NCBI GenBank assembly: GCA_047967505.1
Contig: CM106540.1
Length of the DNA stretch: 64,000 nucleotides
Direction: 5' to 3' (one strand)
Source: Dipteris shenzhenensis
Lineage: Eukaryota; Polypodiophyta; Polypodiopsida; Gleicheniales
Each line of letters starts with the position of its first letter. Positions within the stretch are counted from its first letter, which is position 1. Shown here piece after piece: positions 1-11,734 of the stretch. A program made the translations under genes and the position numbers. A model generated the notes under the pieces. The model was not told the DNA's origin, ran no database searches, and saw nothing but the letters and a program-made list of their open reading frames with translations.

Positions 1-605
1 TTTTGTAACATTAGTGGGCTATAACCCACTTTTTCAACTTTTCTACTTGTTGGAATGCATCCTTTATGTTCCATCCTTGTTGTTTTCATTTCGCTATGGA
101 AGAGGTTTTGTAAAACTTTTTTTAAACACACACACACACACGTTTTCCCTGCAACCTTGGTCAACTGCACATAGTATATTCAGTCATCAAGGCTCTTGGC
201 CTCTTGACACCCTTCATTGCTCTTCTGAGCGATACTGTTTTTTTCACTAACCTTTTGTTTTTAACCTTTTTAAAAACTCTTACATCCCAAAAATTTCTCT
301 TTATAGCCTACTTCCCCCTTCATCCCTCAAATTGCTATTATAAGCTTTCACCTCAATACACTCATAAACTTTCCTCTCTTCTCAAAAGTATTCTTGAGAC
401 AACTCATTCCAATCAAAATCCTTCGGCAACCCACTTTTGGCACCTTTGCAACTTCCTAAGCGGTTTTTTGCATGCTTTTATCACTTTGAGTTTTTTGCTT
501 TTACTCATGATCTTGATGCCCTCACTATAAAATTTCCATTACTTCTCAAACTTCTCTCTCTCAATACTTAAATTAGACTTACAAATACTTCTATTCCTTT
601 TGGAT
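1..605 (+). repeat. 5' fragment of Penelope-like element
   Basis: Blocks of this stretch recur at about 2580-2960 and 8310-8870. One is a CA-rich segment leading into 'gcacatag..agtcatcaaggc'. Another is a segment whose translation contains THDLDALTIKFPLL, matching THDLNALAKNSPLL near 2850. It is therefore a truncated copy of the region upstream of the reverse transcriptase at 2880-6190, joined directly to the hairpin module at 606. No intact reading frame is present; the two short frames near 14-530 are cysteine-poor and Phe/Leu-rich, as pyrimidine-rich DNA gives by chance. Confidence 0.5.
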
Positions 606-644
606 AGACAGTAGGTCATCACACTCGATGATGACCTACTATCT
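606..644. repeat. 16-bp hairpin module, copy 1
   Basis: The left arm AGACAGTAGGTCATCA (606-621) pairs with 629-644 with one mismatch around the loop CACTCGA. The same hairpin recurs at 6216-6254 and 8877-8915, each time followed by 'cacct(t)agtgtg..ggggcaaagg' and a CA tract. Confidence 0.8.
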
Positions 645-691
645 CACCTAGTGTGTTGTATCCTATCGGGCAAAGGTGGGCGTGCATGCGT

Positions 692-737
<46 letters not shown>
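692..737. repeat. (CA)n microsatellite
   Basis: An uninterrupted CA run of about 23 units lies just downstream of the hairpin module. CA tracts occupy the same place in the other two copies, so the tract belongs to the repeat family. Confidence 0.95.
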
Positions 738-739
<2 letters not shown>

Positions 740-2879
740 CCTATCCCCTTCCCCCTTTACTTTCACTTTTTCCTATTTTCCCTTCCCCGCCCATTTTTTT
801 GCCTTCCTTTTTCCTAACCCATTTCCCTATCCATTTTTTCCTAAGTAATCCTATTTATTTCTACTCTTTCCTTTTCTATATATTTTTTCTTAACTTTTTT
901 TTTATTATCTCCCTCCCCTCCAAACCCCCTCTACCTACCTTTCTATTATTTCCCCCTTTGTTGCCAATTTCCCCCCCTAATTTTTGAAGTAAAAAAAACT
1001 TTTCCCAGCTTTTTCCATTTCCCCATATTTTATCACTAATAAACCTTTTTTTCTTCCTATTACACTTTCTCCAATTTATTTATTTCTTTTTGCCTTTTTT
1101 TCAAAAACTTCTCTCTGCAATCGCTCCCCCCCCCCCTCCACTTTTTTCCTAATTCTAAGTACTTTGTTGTCTCCATAATTCCCCCTTTTTTCTCCTAATT
1201 TTCCCTTATTTACCTAAATCTCCCCTATTTTTTCTAATTTTCCTAATCCCCCCTATCTTTCCTAATTTCTCTCCTCCCTCCATTTTTCCCTCTTTTTTCT
1301 AAATACCTTACAAATGCTCTCTAAAGCCCCTAACTCTCCTATGTTATGCCTACCAACGACCCTCACCTATAAAAGAAACCCCCTACATTTAAACCCCCTC
1401 TCCTACAACTTACTCCCTCACACTCCCTACAATCTTCCAAGTAGCCTAGTAGCCTACGCAAAATCCATCTGCGGTACTACCCTACCCTCCCTCCCTGCCG
1501 TGCGTCACCCTACCCAATGTCCCCATTGTGTGGTGTGCGCCACCCCTTGCTACTCCATGCATAGTGGATTCGCGTGCTCTATCTGCACTTCACACCCGCA
1601 GACCTCGACTTTCGGGTCCACTTGATGTCTGGGCATTGCTCTCAAGGCTTCTTTGCAGCTTCGTCCTTCTTTTCTGCCACACTTCTTGCGACACGCGGCA
1701 TTATGCGGCTCATCTCCGTTGTCCCTCTCCTCGGACTTATCATCGGATTTATGGACTCTCAGTCCCTTCTTTTATGAATTATTTACTCAAACCTACCCCC
1801 CCCCTTCCCCCTCCTCTCCCTTAAATTTAATTCTTCGAATATTATTCTTGATTCCCTTAGCCCACTTAATTCTTCTTTAATTTTCTTCTTCTTTGCTTAC
1901 CTTTATTTTTGATTATTTTCTAACCCACCTTGTTAATTTTCCTTCTCGTAACCCCCCTTTTTCCCCCCCATTATTTTCCATCAATTTACTAAAGCCCAAC
2001 CTCCCCCCTTTTAAAATTAATTTCCTAAATCTTATTCTTTACTCCTTTAGCCCATTTCATCATCTTCAACTTGTTCTTCTTCTTAGCTTACCATTACTTA
2101 GAATAATTTTTTCTAACCCATTCCTTAACTCGCTTTTCCCCATTATTTCTATTAATTTGTGTTAAATCCCCCCCCCCCCGCCCTTTTTCACAAAGGTTCA
2201 TTATTTTCTCTCCTTAACCTTTAGACTGATCATGCTACCCAAACAATTCTTATATTTACATTTAGCTTGATAAGTGTATGGCCAAGCGTTGATTTTTATT
2301 GTGACTCCAATAACAAGGGAGGGGTGTTTATGACACATGTCTTCCCAACTAAAGTTAAATTTGGTTCTCAGTATTTTGCTTGTTGGATGGTGGTAGGTAG
2401 GCAGACTCCCCTCTTCAATAAAAGTGATGTTGCCAACAACTTATCAAAGCTTTACTGCTCACATTTCCTCTTTCTTAAATTGTTCACCCTTTAGTGATTC
2501 TACTTCATTTTTAGTGAATGTTTATTTCAAAGTCTATCTATTAAACATTTCTCATTCCTACTCTAAATTGTCCACTCTTCACTATGGATAGGGGTCTTGT
2601 AAATGTCTTCTACACACACACGCTTTCCCTTGCAACTTTGGGTGGTTGCACATAGGACATTTAAGTCATCAAGGCCATTCTTTAGCTTTTTGACTCTGTG
2701 ATCTAACTTGGTTTTCCTTTTTTTCTCCCGTCTTTTCAGAAACATTCTTGGGATGTCTCACTCCAGTCAAAGACCCTCAACAACCCACTTCCTGCTCTGT
2801 CTCCCGCTTCTCAAGCGGTACTCTCTTGTTTCTAAGTTTTTGGGTTTTTTACTTTTATTGGGACTCACGATCTCAATGC

Positions 2880-5800
2880 TCTTGCAAAAAACTCCCCTTT
2901 ACTCATCAAAACCCTCTCCCTCAATGATTGGGTTAAACTTTTGAAATTCTCCCACACTAAAACGGATGGCGCTCTGGCAAGACTTCAAAGAGTCACTTCT
3001 AATCTTTTCGCAATCAACCTTAGTGATACTACTGCTCTTAATTAGTATCACTCCATCATCCCTGGCCTCACCAACAACATACTCATCCTCAATGGTGCCT
3101 TCCTCTTCCACATCCTTGCTAGCCTTGCCCCTCCCAACAGCACCTTTCACTCCATCAACCTTGACCTCCTCTCCCCTGAGGACAAAGCTTCCTTCGAGAC
3201 CCTCTCGCAGTCTCATTCCTAGCCTCCTCAACCCCTTGAAGGAAAGGAACTGAAGAACTTTGCTTCGTGTGTACAACTTCTCCCTTCTAGACACATCAAA
3301 ATGAAGGCCCCTTTGCTTGACCACAAAATCTGGCACCGTGATAATATCAGCTTCCTTGCCCCTTTCACCATTTAGTCTGTCACCTTCATTTGTAACCTTT
3401 CTTCCAAAGAGGTCGAGCAATGCAAAAATGATGCCTACCATGGTCATCAGCATCTCAATTCCAATTATTTCCTCATTATTCCCTTCTTTCTTAAAACCGT
3501 TGATCATTCCAAGTGTGGTCTCACTAAGGAAATATTTTTTCGCTCCAAAGGCTCCAACCGATAGGACTCTGGCTTCTCAAACAAGGATGACAATTACCAT
3601 GTCAAAAACTGCTGGAACGTTTTTCATCCTTACATTAAATGCACCTGCCTTATCAAGAAGACCAATCTCTCCTGCAAATCCTCCATTCTTTGGCTTGACC
3701 ATGTCTTATGGTATATGCTAAATCACCTAGACATGTTTTTTCCTCTCGGCTCCCTTCAAGCTAGGCTCTTTGCCTTTCTCAATTGGACCTCTCAGTTACC
3801 AAAGGAAATCATTTTCTCCCTTATCACCTTTTATCATTTCAGAGTCATACTTATTGAAACAGCCAAGTCTCTCGCACCCTTCATCGACTTTACCTTCCCC
3901 TCCTCCTTCCAAAAGCTTCCCGGACCCTCTTTTGCTCTCAGCATTCTCTCCCTTCCCTCCTCTTCTATAACCAATCTCCTCTCAAACATAGACACAGTTC
4001 CCCTCCCAAATATACCCCCAAACTTCAGAAGACATCCCCCCTTGCTCCTAATGTTAATCTTTCACAAGTTCCCTTGTTAAAAATTCCCTGTTGACCTCCT
4101 CCACTGCTTCAGTTCCCAAAGTTAAGGCACTTGATGACAATGATCTGCACTACTCCATCGATTGGGATAAACATTGATCTTCTTTAGCTCTTTGATTTTG
4201 TAGATTGCCCCTTTTGGTTCACTCGAGGTACACACTACTACTCTTCTCAACAATGGGTTACTTTATTTACATTCGTCTCCTAATCAAAAGAAATTGAAAT
4301 ACTTTCATGTTCTTTACGGTAACAAAAGTTTAACTTAAATTCCCCCAAATAGAAATACTCTGCTTTTACATTACAACTCCCTTTTAGATAATGTTCAATC
4401 TTTTGACACTTTCGCATTTAGTTGGAAATATATGCCTCCCCTTAGATCCCTTCTTTACAAGCCTAAACTTACCTTCTTAGTTGGAAACTTCACCTCTTCT
4501 TGTCCTTGCTCGTCTCTCAAGAGATTTTAACCCTTCCTCAAATCCTTTGATAACAAACTTCATGTTTGTACCTCTGATCCTAACTTCTTTCATCATCCCT
4601 TTCTTCGCTTGCACATTCATTATGGCCTCAATCACATTCCTATCACACCCTTAGACCCACAACTCACTCTTCAAGCACTTATCCAAACCTTCCATGATGT
4701 CTATCTCTCCCTAAATTTAGGCCCTACTCCTCTATTAAAAAGCCTTTCCCAACTCTTTTGGAAAGAATTCCCTTCTCTTTTTCCCCTCCTTAAAATCCAA
4801 AAGTCTCCTCTTGAAGACAAAACTCTTCTTGACGAAGTTGACTAGCTTCTTGGCCATGTGTTCATCACCGGTCTAGACAAAGCCTCCCAAACTCCCATCA
4901 TCCTTTGTAAATTTTTAGTACATACCTTGACCCTTGAAAGATTAAACTCCCTTGAATTTCTATCCTCATCCAACCCCCCTTCCACTACTCTTTCACATCT
5001 TTCTAATACCCTTGACTCTCTCAATCTTCCTTTTACTTTCAATTCTCTACCCTATATCATGTGTACCTATAAGGCACACAAACATAGTTTTCGTTGGCTT
5101 ACCAATGCCCATAACTACATCTTCTTCTCACTTATTGATCTCTTAGCCTCAAGGCTCAAAGAGCTAAAAATTGTCATCTCCCTAGAGGGTGAAAAATGAC
5201 ATTCCATGTTTAAAAATTTCCTCAATGTATCCACAAACATGCTTTGGGGCATTGATTCTAACTTACAGTTCCTCATCAATTTACCCCTTGAGATTCACTC
5301 CTTATACTCTGCTGACATAGTAAACTACTATGAAGCTATTCCCCACTTTGGGCCTTTTAGCCTAATGGAATCCCTCGCCTAATTTCGTGAACTTGCTTCT
5401 AAAATAGGCTACAAAGGCTTTTTTCTCAAATTGGTAGATTCCACCTCACTAAAAGGGATAATGTAAAATCCCTTTATCGCTTTGATACTTTTTTGAGCTA
5501 CAACCACCTTCTTGATTCATGTGTTATTCAAGCTGGCTCTCATTGCTGGACCTAATCAAAAGGCATCCCCATGGGCTTCTCTTGTTCACCTCTCTGGTGC
5601 CACCTTTACCTCACTTCCTTCGAATTCAAGTTCATAAAGAAATTCGCATGTCTTGGCCTTTCCCACTTTCTCCCTCTCTTTCTCCTTACCTTTAGGTATG
5701 TCGATGACATCCTCTTCATCAACAATCCCATCATTACTAATTTTCTTGACCCTTCTAGACCTCTCACCCTCTTACCATATACTTACTTCACATCATCTCC

Positions 5801-6190
5801 CTCAAATGTAGCCTGACCTCCTCTTTTATCAACACCAACCAAAATACCATAGGACTCTCCTGCACCTTTCTAAACACTCACATCTCTCTTTCCCCCCCTT
5901 TTCTCGAAGATTTTTCTTCTACATTTGTTTGGAAGAAAAAACTCCTCAACTTTCCCATTGTTTCCCTTATCTGTTGCCATAGCAATCGACCTTTTTCCTC
6001 CTTGTACAAAGTCTGATGAACCTTCATTCTCCCTATACTTTACTCATGTTTTGATGAATTTGAAGCCTTTTTTCATATCTCATTACTTAATGACATTAGT
6101 AAAGACAACTGCTTCCTCCCCCACAAAATCAAAAAAATTATTCACGACTAAATTGCCTCAAACTCCTTTCCACATCTTAAACTAAGTTTA
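2880..6190 (+). pseudogene. Decayed Penelope-like reverse transcriptase
   Basis: Joined over several frames, this region reads as the remnant of one long protein. The N-terminal part (2830-4080) is of unknown function. Then come a C-P-C motif (~4500), 'HVCTSDPNFF' (4560), 'GLNHIPITPLDP' (4625), and the reverse-transcriptase core: 'LPYIMCTYKAHKHSFRWLTNA' split around 5046-5108, 'YSADIVNYYEAIP' (~5308, first catalytic Asp), 'KGIPMGFSCSPLWCHLYL' (~5560) and 'FRYVDD' (5691-5708, catalytic Asp pair). In the main frame stops fall at 4843, 5197, 5380 and 5462, with frameshifts near 5440 and after 5816, so it is inactive. The KAHK and GIPMGFSCSP signatures are those I associate with Penelope-like or related non-LTR reverse transcriptases of algae and lower plants; I saw no GIY-YIG endonuclease. 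The flanking direct repeats support the call. A different RT class cannot be excluded without a tree. Confidence 0.65.
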
Positions 6191-6191
6191 C

Positions 6192-8073
6192 ACACACTTC
6201 TTTCCCTTTTCGGGTAGACAGTATGTCATCACACTCGATGATGACCTACTGTCTCACCTTGTGTGATGTACTCTATTGGGGCAAAGGCGGGTACACACAC
6301 ACAGACACACACACACTTCCTATCCCTTTCCCACTTTACTTTCACTTTTCCCTATTTTCCCTCGCCCCCCCCCCATTTCTCCCCATTTCTTTACTCTTCT
6401 TTAACATCTCCCCCCCCCCCCTTTTTTTTTGCCTTCCTTTTTCCTTATCCATTTCCCTATTCCATTTTTTCCTAAGTAATCTTATTTATTTCTACTCTTT
6501 CCTTTTCTATAGATTTTTTCCTAACTTTTTTTCTAATTATCTCCCTCCCCTCCAAACCCCCTCACCTTTTCTATTATTTCCCCCTTTGTTGCCAATTTCC
6601 CCCCTTAATTTTTAAAGTTAAAAAAACTTTTCCCAGCTTTTTCCATTTTCCCCTATTTTATCACTAATAGACCTTTTTTTCTTCCTATTACACTTTCTCC
6701 AATTTATTTGTTTCTTTTTGCCTTTTTTTCAAAAACTTCTCTTTGCAATCACTCTCCCCCCCCCCCCCCTCCTTTTTTCCTAATTCTAAGTACTTTGTCG
6801 TCTTCATAATTCCCCCCTTTTTCTCCTAATTTTCTTCTATTTCCCTAAATCTCCCCTACTTTTTCTAATTTTCCTAATCCCCCCCTATCTTTCCTAATTT
6901 CTCTCTTCCCTCCATTTTCCCCTCTTTTTTCTAAATACCTTACAAATGCTCTCTAAAGCCCCTAACTCTCCTACATTATGCCTACCTATGACCCTCACCT
7001 ATAAAAGAAACCCTCGACATGTGCAACCTTAAAAAAACCCCACCCATGCACTCACTTTCAATAGCTACAGTGCAACTAAAACCCCATCTTTTGTGCCTCA
7101 TTATGCAATCCCCATGCCTCATTATTGGTTGACTACCTCGACTAATGGCCTTCGCAATTCACAACGCATGTATTTCCACCCTCTTTACCTCCCTTTCCTT
7201 GACTATGTGCTCTACCCAACAATTTAAACCCCCTCTCCTACAACTTACTCCCTCACACTCCCTACAATCTTCTAAGTAGCCTATGCAAAATCCATCTATG
7301 GTACTACCATACCTGCCCTCCCCGCTGTGTGCAACCTTGCCCATTGTGTAGTGTGTGCTGCCCCTTGCTACTCCATGCGTAGTGGATTTAGGTACTCTGT
7401 CTGCACTTCACACCCGTAAACCTTGACTTCTAGGTCCACTTGACATCTGGCAACTGCTCTTAAGGCTTCTCTGCAGCTCCATCCTTCTTTTTTGCCACAC
7501 TTCCTGCGACACGTGGCACTACATGGCTCTTGTCTCTGCCGTCCCTCTCCCCAAACTTATCGTCGGAGTTATGGACTCTCAAGTCCAGTCCCTTCTTTTA
7601 TGAATTATTTACTCAAACCTAAACCCCCCCTCTCTCTCCCATCTCTCTTAGTTCAAAAATTCAATTTCACTCCTCCTTTGCCCAATTCACATCAGATTTC
7701 ATTTCCAAAAACCTCTTCCCCCCCTCCCCTTCCCCCCCTCCTCTCCCTTAAATTTAATTCTTCGAATATTATTCTTTATTCCCTTAGGCCACTTAATTCT
7801 TCTTTAATTTTCTTCTTCTTTGCTTACCTTTATTTTTGATTATTTTCTAACCCCCCTTGTTAATTTTCCTTTCTTGTAACCCCCCTTTTCCCCCCCCATT
7901 ATTTTCCATCAATTTATTAAAACCCCAACCCCCCCTTTTTTAATTAATTTCCTAAATTTTATTCTTTACTCCTTTAGCCCATTTCATCATCTTTAAGTTG
8001 TTCTTCTTTACTTAGATTAATTTTTCTAACCCATTCCTTAACCCCCTTTTCCCTATTATTTCTATTAATTTTC
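6192..8073 (+). repeat. Long direct repeat, copy 2 (pseudo-LTR-like)
   Basis: The second copy of the 585-2157 block, in the same orientation, begins at the end of the reverse-transcriptase remnant. It is longer than copy 1: 7021-7207 and about 7640-7720 have no counterpart there. Similarity stops at 'tctattaattt' in both. The TATA-like 'cctataaaag' near 6999 is conserved. The 7159-7344 minus-strand frame is a chance reading frame within the repeat. Confidence 0.6.
6216..6254. repeat. 16-bp hairpin module, copy 2
   Basis: Left arm AGACAGTATGTCATCA (6216-6231) and right arm 6239-6254 form a 16-bp stem with one mismatch and the loop CACTCGA. It is followed by a broken CA tract (6294-6317). Confidence 0.8.
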
Positions 8074-8876
8074 GGTAGAGGGCACGTAGTTCAGTGTTTT
8101 CTACCTCTGGTGGGAAAGAGTCCGCATCGTCGTCGGGTTGCGTCACGTCATCCTCCACTTCTATATAGTTTCCACAAAGTCATTTCTACAAAAGGGCCCA
8201 CTACTAGTTTCTGTTATAAACAGGGATTAACTGACTTGTACAAACTTTTCCGTTAATGCAATTAGTCCTATTTCATTGTCTCGCTTCGCTCTTTTGTCTT
8301 TTTACTATGCAAAACCATGCTGTAAAATCTTCCACACACAGGTCATTTCCCCTAAAACTCTGGACGGTTGCACATAGTACACCTAAGTCATTAAGGCCAT
8401 TTTGGCTTCTTGACTCCCTTCTTTAACTTATTCTTTATTTGTTTTACTTTTTCTAATAAAAATCTTTCTAATCGCTCTCTTGTCCTTGCAGAATTATTCA
8501 TTAGATGTCACATGTCGAATCCAAAACTCTCTACAACCCTAGCTTGATTTTGGCTCCCACCTCCCAAACAATACATTTAAGTCACTATGGCTTTTTGGCC
8601 TTTTGAGTCCTTTCATGTCTCTTTTGAGCAACACTGTTTTATTACACTTACCTTGTTAATTTTTTCCCTTTTTATATAAAACTCTTCTAAACTAGATTAT
8701 TGTCAAAACTGCCCACTTCCTTTTTTTGCCTAATATTACTATAACCACAACCTAGCCATATATCTATTAAACGATCTTGCTTCCATACTGTTTACTACCT
8801 CACTGAAGTACTTCTCTTCCATTCCTTTTCCATTACTTTAAATTGCACTTCTCAATACTTCTTATTCTCTTTGGGT
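8074..8876 (+). repeat. Mixed stretch with Penelope-like 5' fragments
   Basis: No gene is visible in 8074-8309, which includes a GC-richer patch at 8090-8160. From about 8310 the sequence matches the blocks at 100-250 and 2590-2700 ('gcacatagtacacctaagtcattaaggcc'). A second partial match follows at 8560-8640 ('gagcaacactgttttattacactt'). The end (8840-8876) matches the lead-in of the hairpin module. It looks like shuffled or truncated element copies. Confidence 0.5.
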
Positions 8877-8951
8877 AGACAGCAGGTCATGACACTAGGT
8901 GATGACCTACTGTCTCACCTAGTGTGTTGTATCCTACTGGGGCAAAGGTGG

Positions 8952-8984
<33 letters not shown>
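8877..8984. repeat. Hairpin module, copy 3, with CA tract
   Basis: AGACAGCAGGTCAT (8877-8890) pairs with 8902-8915 with one mismatch around an 11-nt loop. The conserved 'cacctagtgtgttgtatcct' follows, then (CA)n at 8953-8984. The pyrimidine-rich sequence after it (8985-9340) is not obviously homologous to copies 1 and 2, so only the module is shared. Confidence 0.75.
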
Positions 8985-8987
<3 letters not shown>

Positions 8988-9454
8988 TCTCCCTTCCTCT
9001 ATTGGTTTGGCCACTTGCTCATTAAATCTCCCCCCGACAACCCCGCCCCCCGCCCCCCCTTCCAAACCCCTCTTTCAATTTCTCTCCCTAGTATTTCCCT
9101 CTTTTCACCCACTCTCCATTCATTTCTCTAGCATTTTCCTTATTAAATGTTCCCTTTTCCCTTTATTTGCCCTTTATTGTCTTACTCTATTTATTACTTT
9201 TTAATTTCCCCTTTTCCTACTTTTCCTACTTTCCCCCTTTTTCCTAGTTGTCTTTATTTTCCTAATTTCTCAAATTTCCCTAATTATTTCCTAGTTTCTT
9301 CCTAAATTTTCTGCCTATTCTCTATTTTGTTCTAAGGTGCTAGTTTTCTCTTTAATAGAGGTGCAGCATGATAGGGGATGAGCATTTTTTGAGCAAAATC
9401 TTCTGAGCGATCGAGCGAAGGAAAAAAAAAGCTTCCAACTATGTAAAAATATGG
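8985..9454. other. Pyrimidine-rich spacer, no gene seen
   Basis: T/C-rich sequence to about 9340, then a short mixed segment. I see no coding signal; the frames at 8871-9204 are low-complexity. Confidence 0.6.
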
Positions 9455-10210
9455 CATACAACTTTGGACTAGCGTGAGAGATTCATCATGGATGAGTTTG
9501 CCTTTCACCTCTAGAGTGCCGATAGAAACTTAGTACGAAGACTTTGTATACATACAACTCTGGACTATGGCATGAGAGATTCGTCATCATGGCTGAGTTT
9601 ACCTTTCACCTCCGGAGTGCGGATAGAAACTCAGTACGAAGACTTTGTATAAATGGATGCTTAAGTATGTGTGGGTGTGTGGATTTGTATGTGTGAGAGC
9701 ATATTTTTATACTATGGTCTACACCCATTGTTGGGCATTGATGACGTCAGTGAGGATGTCATAGTAGCTAGTCCTTGTTATGCATGATGGAGTTTATGGT
9801 TTTTAATCTTATGAATGACTATCATGAGATTGAAACTGCACTATGTTGTGTTTTTAGAGGATGAGTTTGGGAATGTTCTTGGATTCATCTAGGTATATAT
9901 GGCATGAGAGATTCATCATGGCTGAGTCTTCCCTTCACCTCCATAGAAACTTAGTATGAAGACTTTGTATAAATGGATGCTCAAGTATATGTGGGTGTGT
10001 GGATTTGTAATGTGTGAGAGCATATGTTTATACTATGGTCTACACCCACTGTTGGGTGCTGATGACATCAGTGGGGATGTCATAGTAGCTAGTCCTAGCT
10101 ATGCATGATGGAGTTTATGGTTTTCAACCTTATGAGCGACTCTCATGAGATTGAAACTACACTATGTTGTGTTTTTAGAGGATGAGTTTGGGCATGTTCT
10201 TGGACTGGTC
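9455..10210. repeat. 331-bp tandem duplication
   Basis: Two units start with 'ggcatgagag' at 9570 and 9901 (331 bp apart) and share 'tggtctacaccca.tgttggg' and 'gatgagtttggg.atgttcttgga'. A third, partial unit (9455-9551) covers only the first ~100 bp. The units differ at scattered bases and small indels, so the duplication is not recent. No reading frame runs through it. Confidence 0.85.
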
Positions 10211-10395
10211 ATAAGATCCCCTAAATAATTAAATGATCGGTCAAATAAGATCCACAATAATCAGTCATAAGCTCCACAATGGTAAATATAAGTGGTCGTA
10301 AGCTCCACGATAATAAATACAATGTGTCATTAGCTCCATATACATTGTAGCACAACAATATGTAAGTAGCCACAAGCTCCATTGACTACAAGATT
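10205..10395. repeat. Degenerate ~30-bp tandem repeat
   Basis: The motif 'ataagctccac' and variants recur at about 10211, 10238, 10267, 10299, 10330 and 10371, separated by AT-rich linkers. Confidence 0.7.
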
Positions 10396-11532
10396 TCAAA
10401 CAAACAAAGCTCCCTTCATAGTCTTAATCCCTCTTTTTGGCATTTAGGTGAGGGCGCTCCAAGGGCTTCAAGCAAGTAGACAACATGGCGTCATCTCTTT
10501 CAAAGAGAGGCATAGTGTCTCCCTAGCTTTGCGCATGAACAAGACATGTTACATGTGCCTGCAAATGCATCAATGACCACATCCCCCTCCCTTGTGAAGG
10601 TGTGCAAGAGATACCTGTAATGAAGAAAGACTAACCATTAATGGCTTTGTTTGCAAGAAACACGAGGCATCAAAACTTGTTACAATCACTTGATCACATC
10701 TATTTGTCGCTCTATCCAAACTCCTTAGGATCTTGTAGCCATCCCTTGTGACCTTGAAGGTGTCGAATGAAGCCTCCCTTACCCAGTTGGACTAACCCAT
10801 GTAGATGAAGCCTCCCTTACCTGGGTGGACTAACCCATGCAAATCACCTAACCAAGTTACCAAGTTTGTTCTTTGCTAATCATGTGGATTGAAGTACATG
10901 GGCACTTTGCCTCCTTGGTGCTTGAACATGGCTAAAACAAGCCAGTTGATTTGTCACCAGCAACAAATGACATGGTAAGTATTATTGTGCATCCTTTCAA
11001 ATTGCATTTATGCTTAAATGATTTTCTCTACCTTCTCCCTGGGGTCATCCCGCACATATCCAGACTCTATGAACACCATCATGGGATCTATAGTGTGAAT
11101 CCATTGTCCATTGCCCCTTGCTACACATAATACATATGACTTGTCAAGCATGCGTAATTAGCCACACCCCATCTGCCACCACTTGGAATGCCAAGGCTAG
11201 TATAGCATCCACAAGAGTGCCTTGGAATATGTTTTAGGCTGGAACTTCCTTTCCAACAAGACACTCAACCAGGGTTGATGTGGAAAAGTCTACCCACATC
11301 ATGCTTGCTGCTAGCTACCTATTGTGAGGGATGGAGGTGTCACTAATTTTAAAGATTTTTAAGTTTTACAACAGCCCTACAAAAATACACCATGGCATCA
11401 ATACTCAAATTCAAAGAAGGTATGAAAAACTAGTTCTATATCTAGGCTTAACTAAATAAATACCTATGTCACTTTCCCTTGTCCATTTGCATGTGCACCT
11501 CTATCAAGTCAGCTTTAATGAATTGATGGTAC
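10396..11532. other. Anonymous intergenic stretch
   Basis: No gene recognised. A short duplication is present near 10765-10840 ('gatgaagcctcccttacc'). The minus strand at 11060-11340 has coding-like patches broken by many stops, possibly an old transposon, but I cannot name a family. Confidence 0.4.
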
Positions 11533-11594
11533 ACCTCCACCTCCACCTCCGCCTCCACCTCCACCTCTACCTCCACCTCCACCTCCACCTCTAC
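11533..11594. repeat. (CACCTC)n hexanucleotide tract
   Basis: About ten units of CACCTC or close variants. The 11466-11675 frame (Leu-His repeats) simply translates this tract. Confidence 0.95.
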
Positions 11595-11734
11595 AACAGG
11601 TTGAAAAACACACTATCAAGAAATAGTTCTTTGCTAGCCTTACAAGTTAGGTTATCTGGGTCTATTTTAGACTAATCGTGGTTTGATGTGTATTTGACAC
11701 GCACATCATACACATGGTTGATACAATGTAGGTC

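Larger units (their letters stand above)
585..2157 (+). repeat. Long direct repeat, copy 1 (pseudo-LTR-like)
   Basis: This pyrimidine-rich block is repeated in direct orientation at about 6192-8073. Both copies run in the same order: a short conserved lead-in, the 16-bp hairpin, 'cacctagtgtg', a CA tract, long T/C-rich runs, a TATA-like 'ctataaaag' (near 1367 here, near 6999 in copy 2), a more GC-rich core (1440-1770) and a T/C-rich tail ending 'tctattaattt'. Relative to copy 2 this copy lacks about 190 bp near 1390 and about 95 bp near 1800. Two direct repeats around a reverse-transcriptase remnant match the pseudo-LTR arrangement known for Penelope-like elements. The assignment is inference. 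Confidence 0.6.

Noticed and set aside
2899-3507. 202-residue minus-strand frame
   Set aside because: Antisense to the decayed Penelope-like coding region, which carries the coherent signal; Lys/Glu/Val-rich composition is expected opposite a pyrimidine-rich strand.
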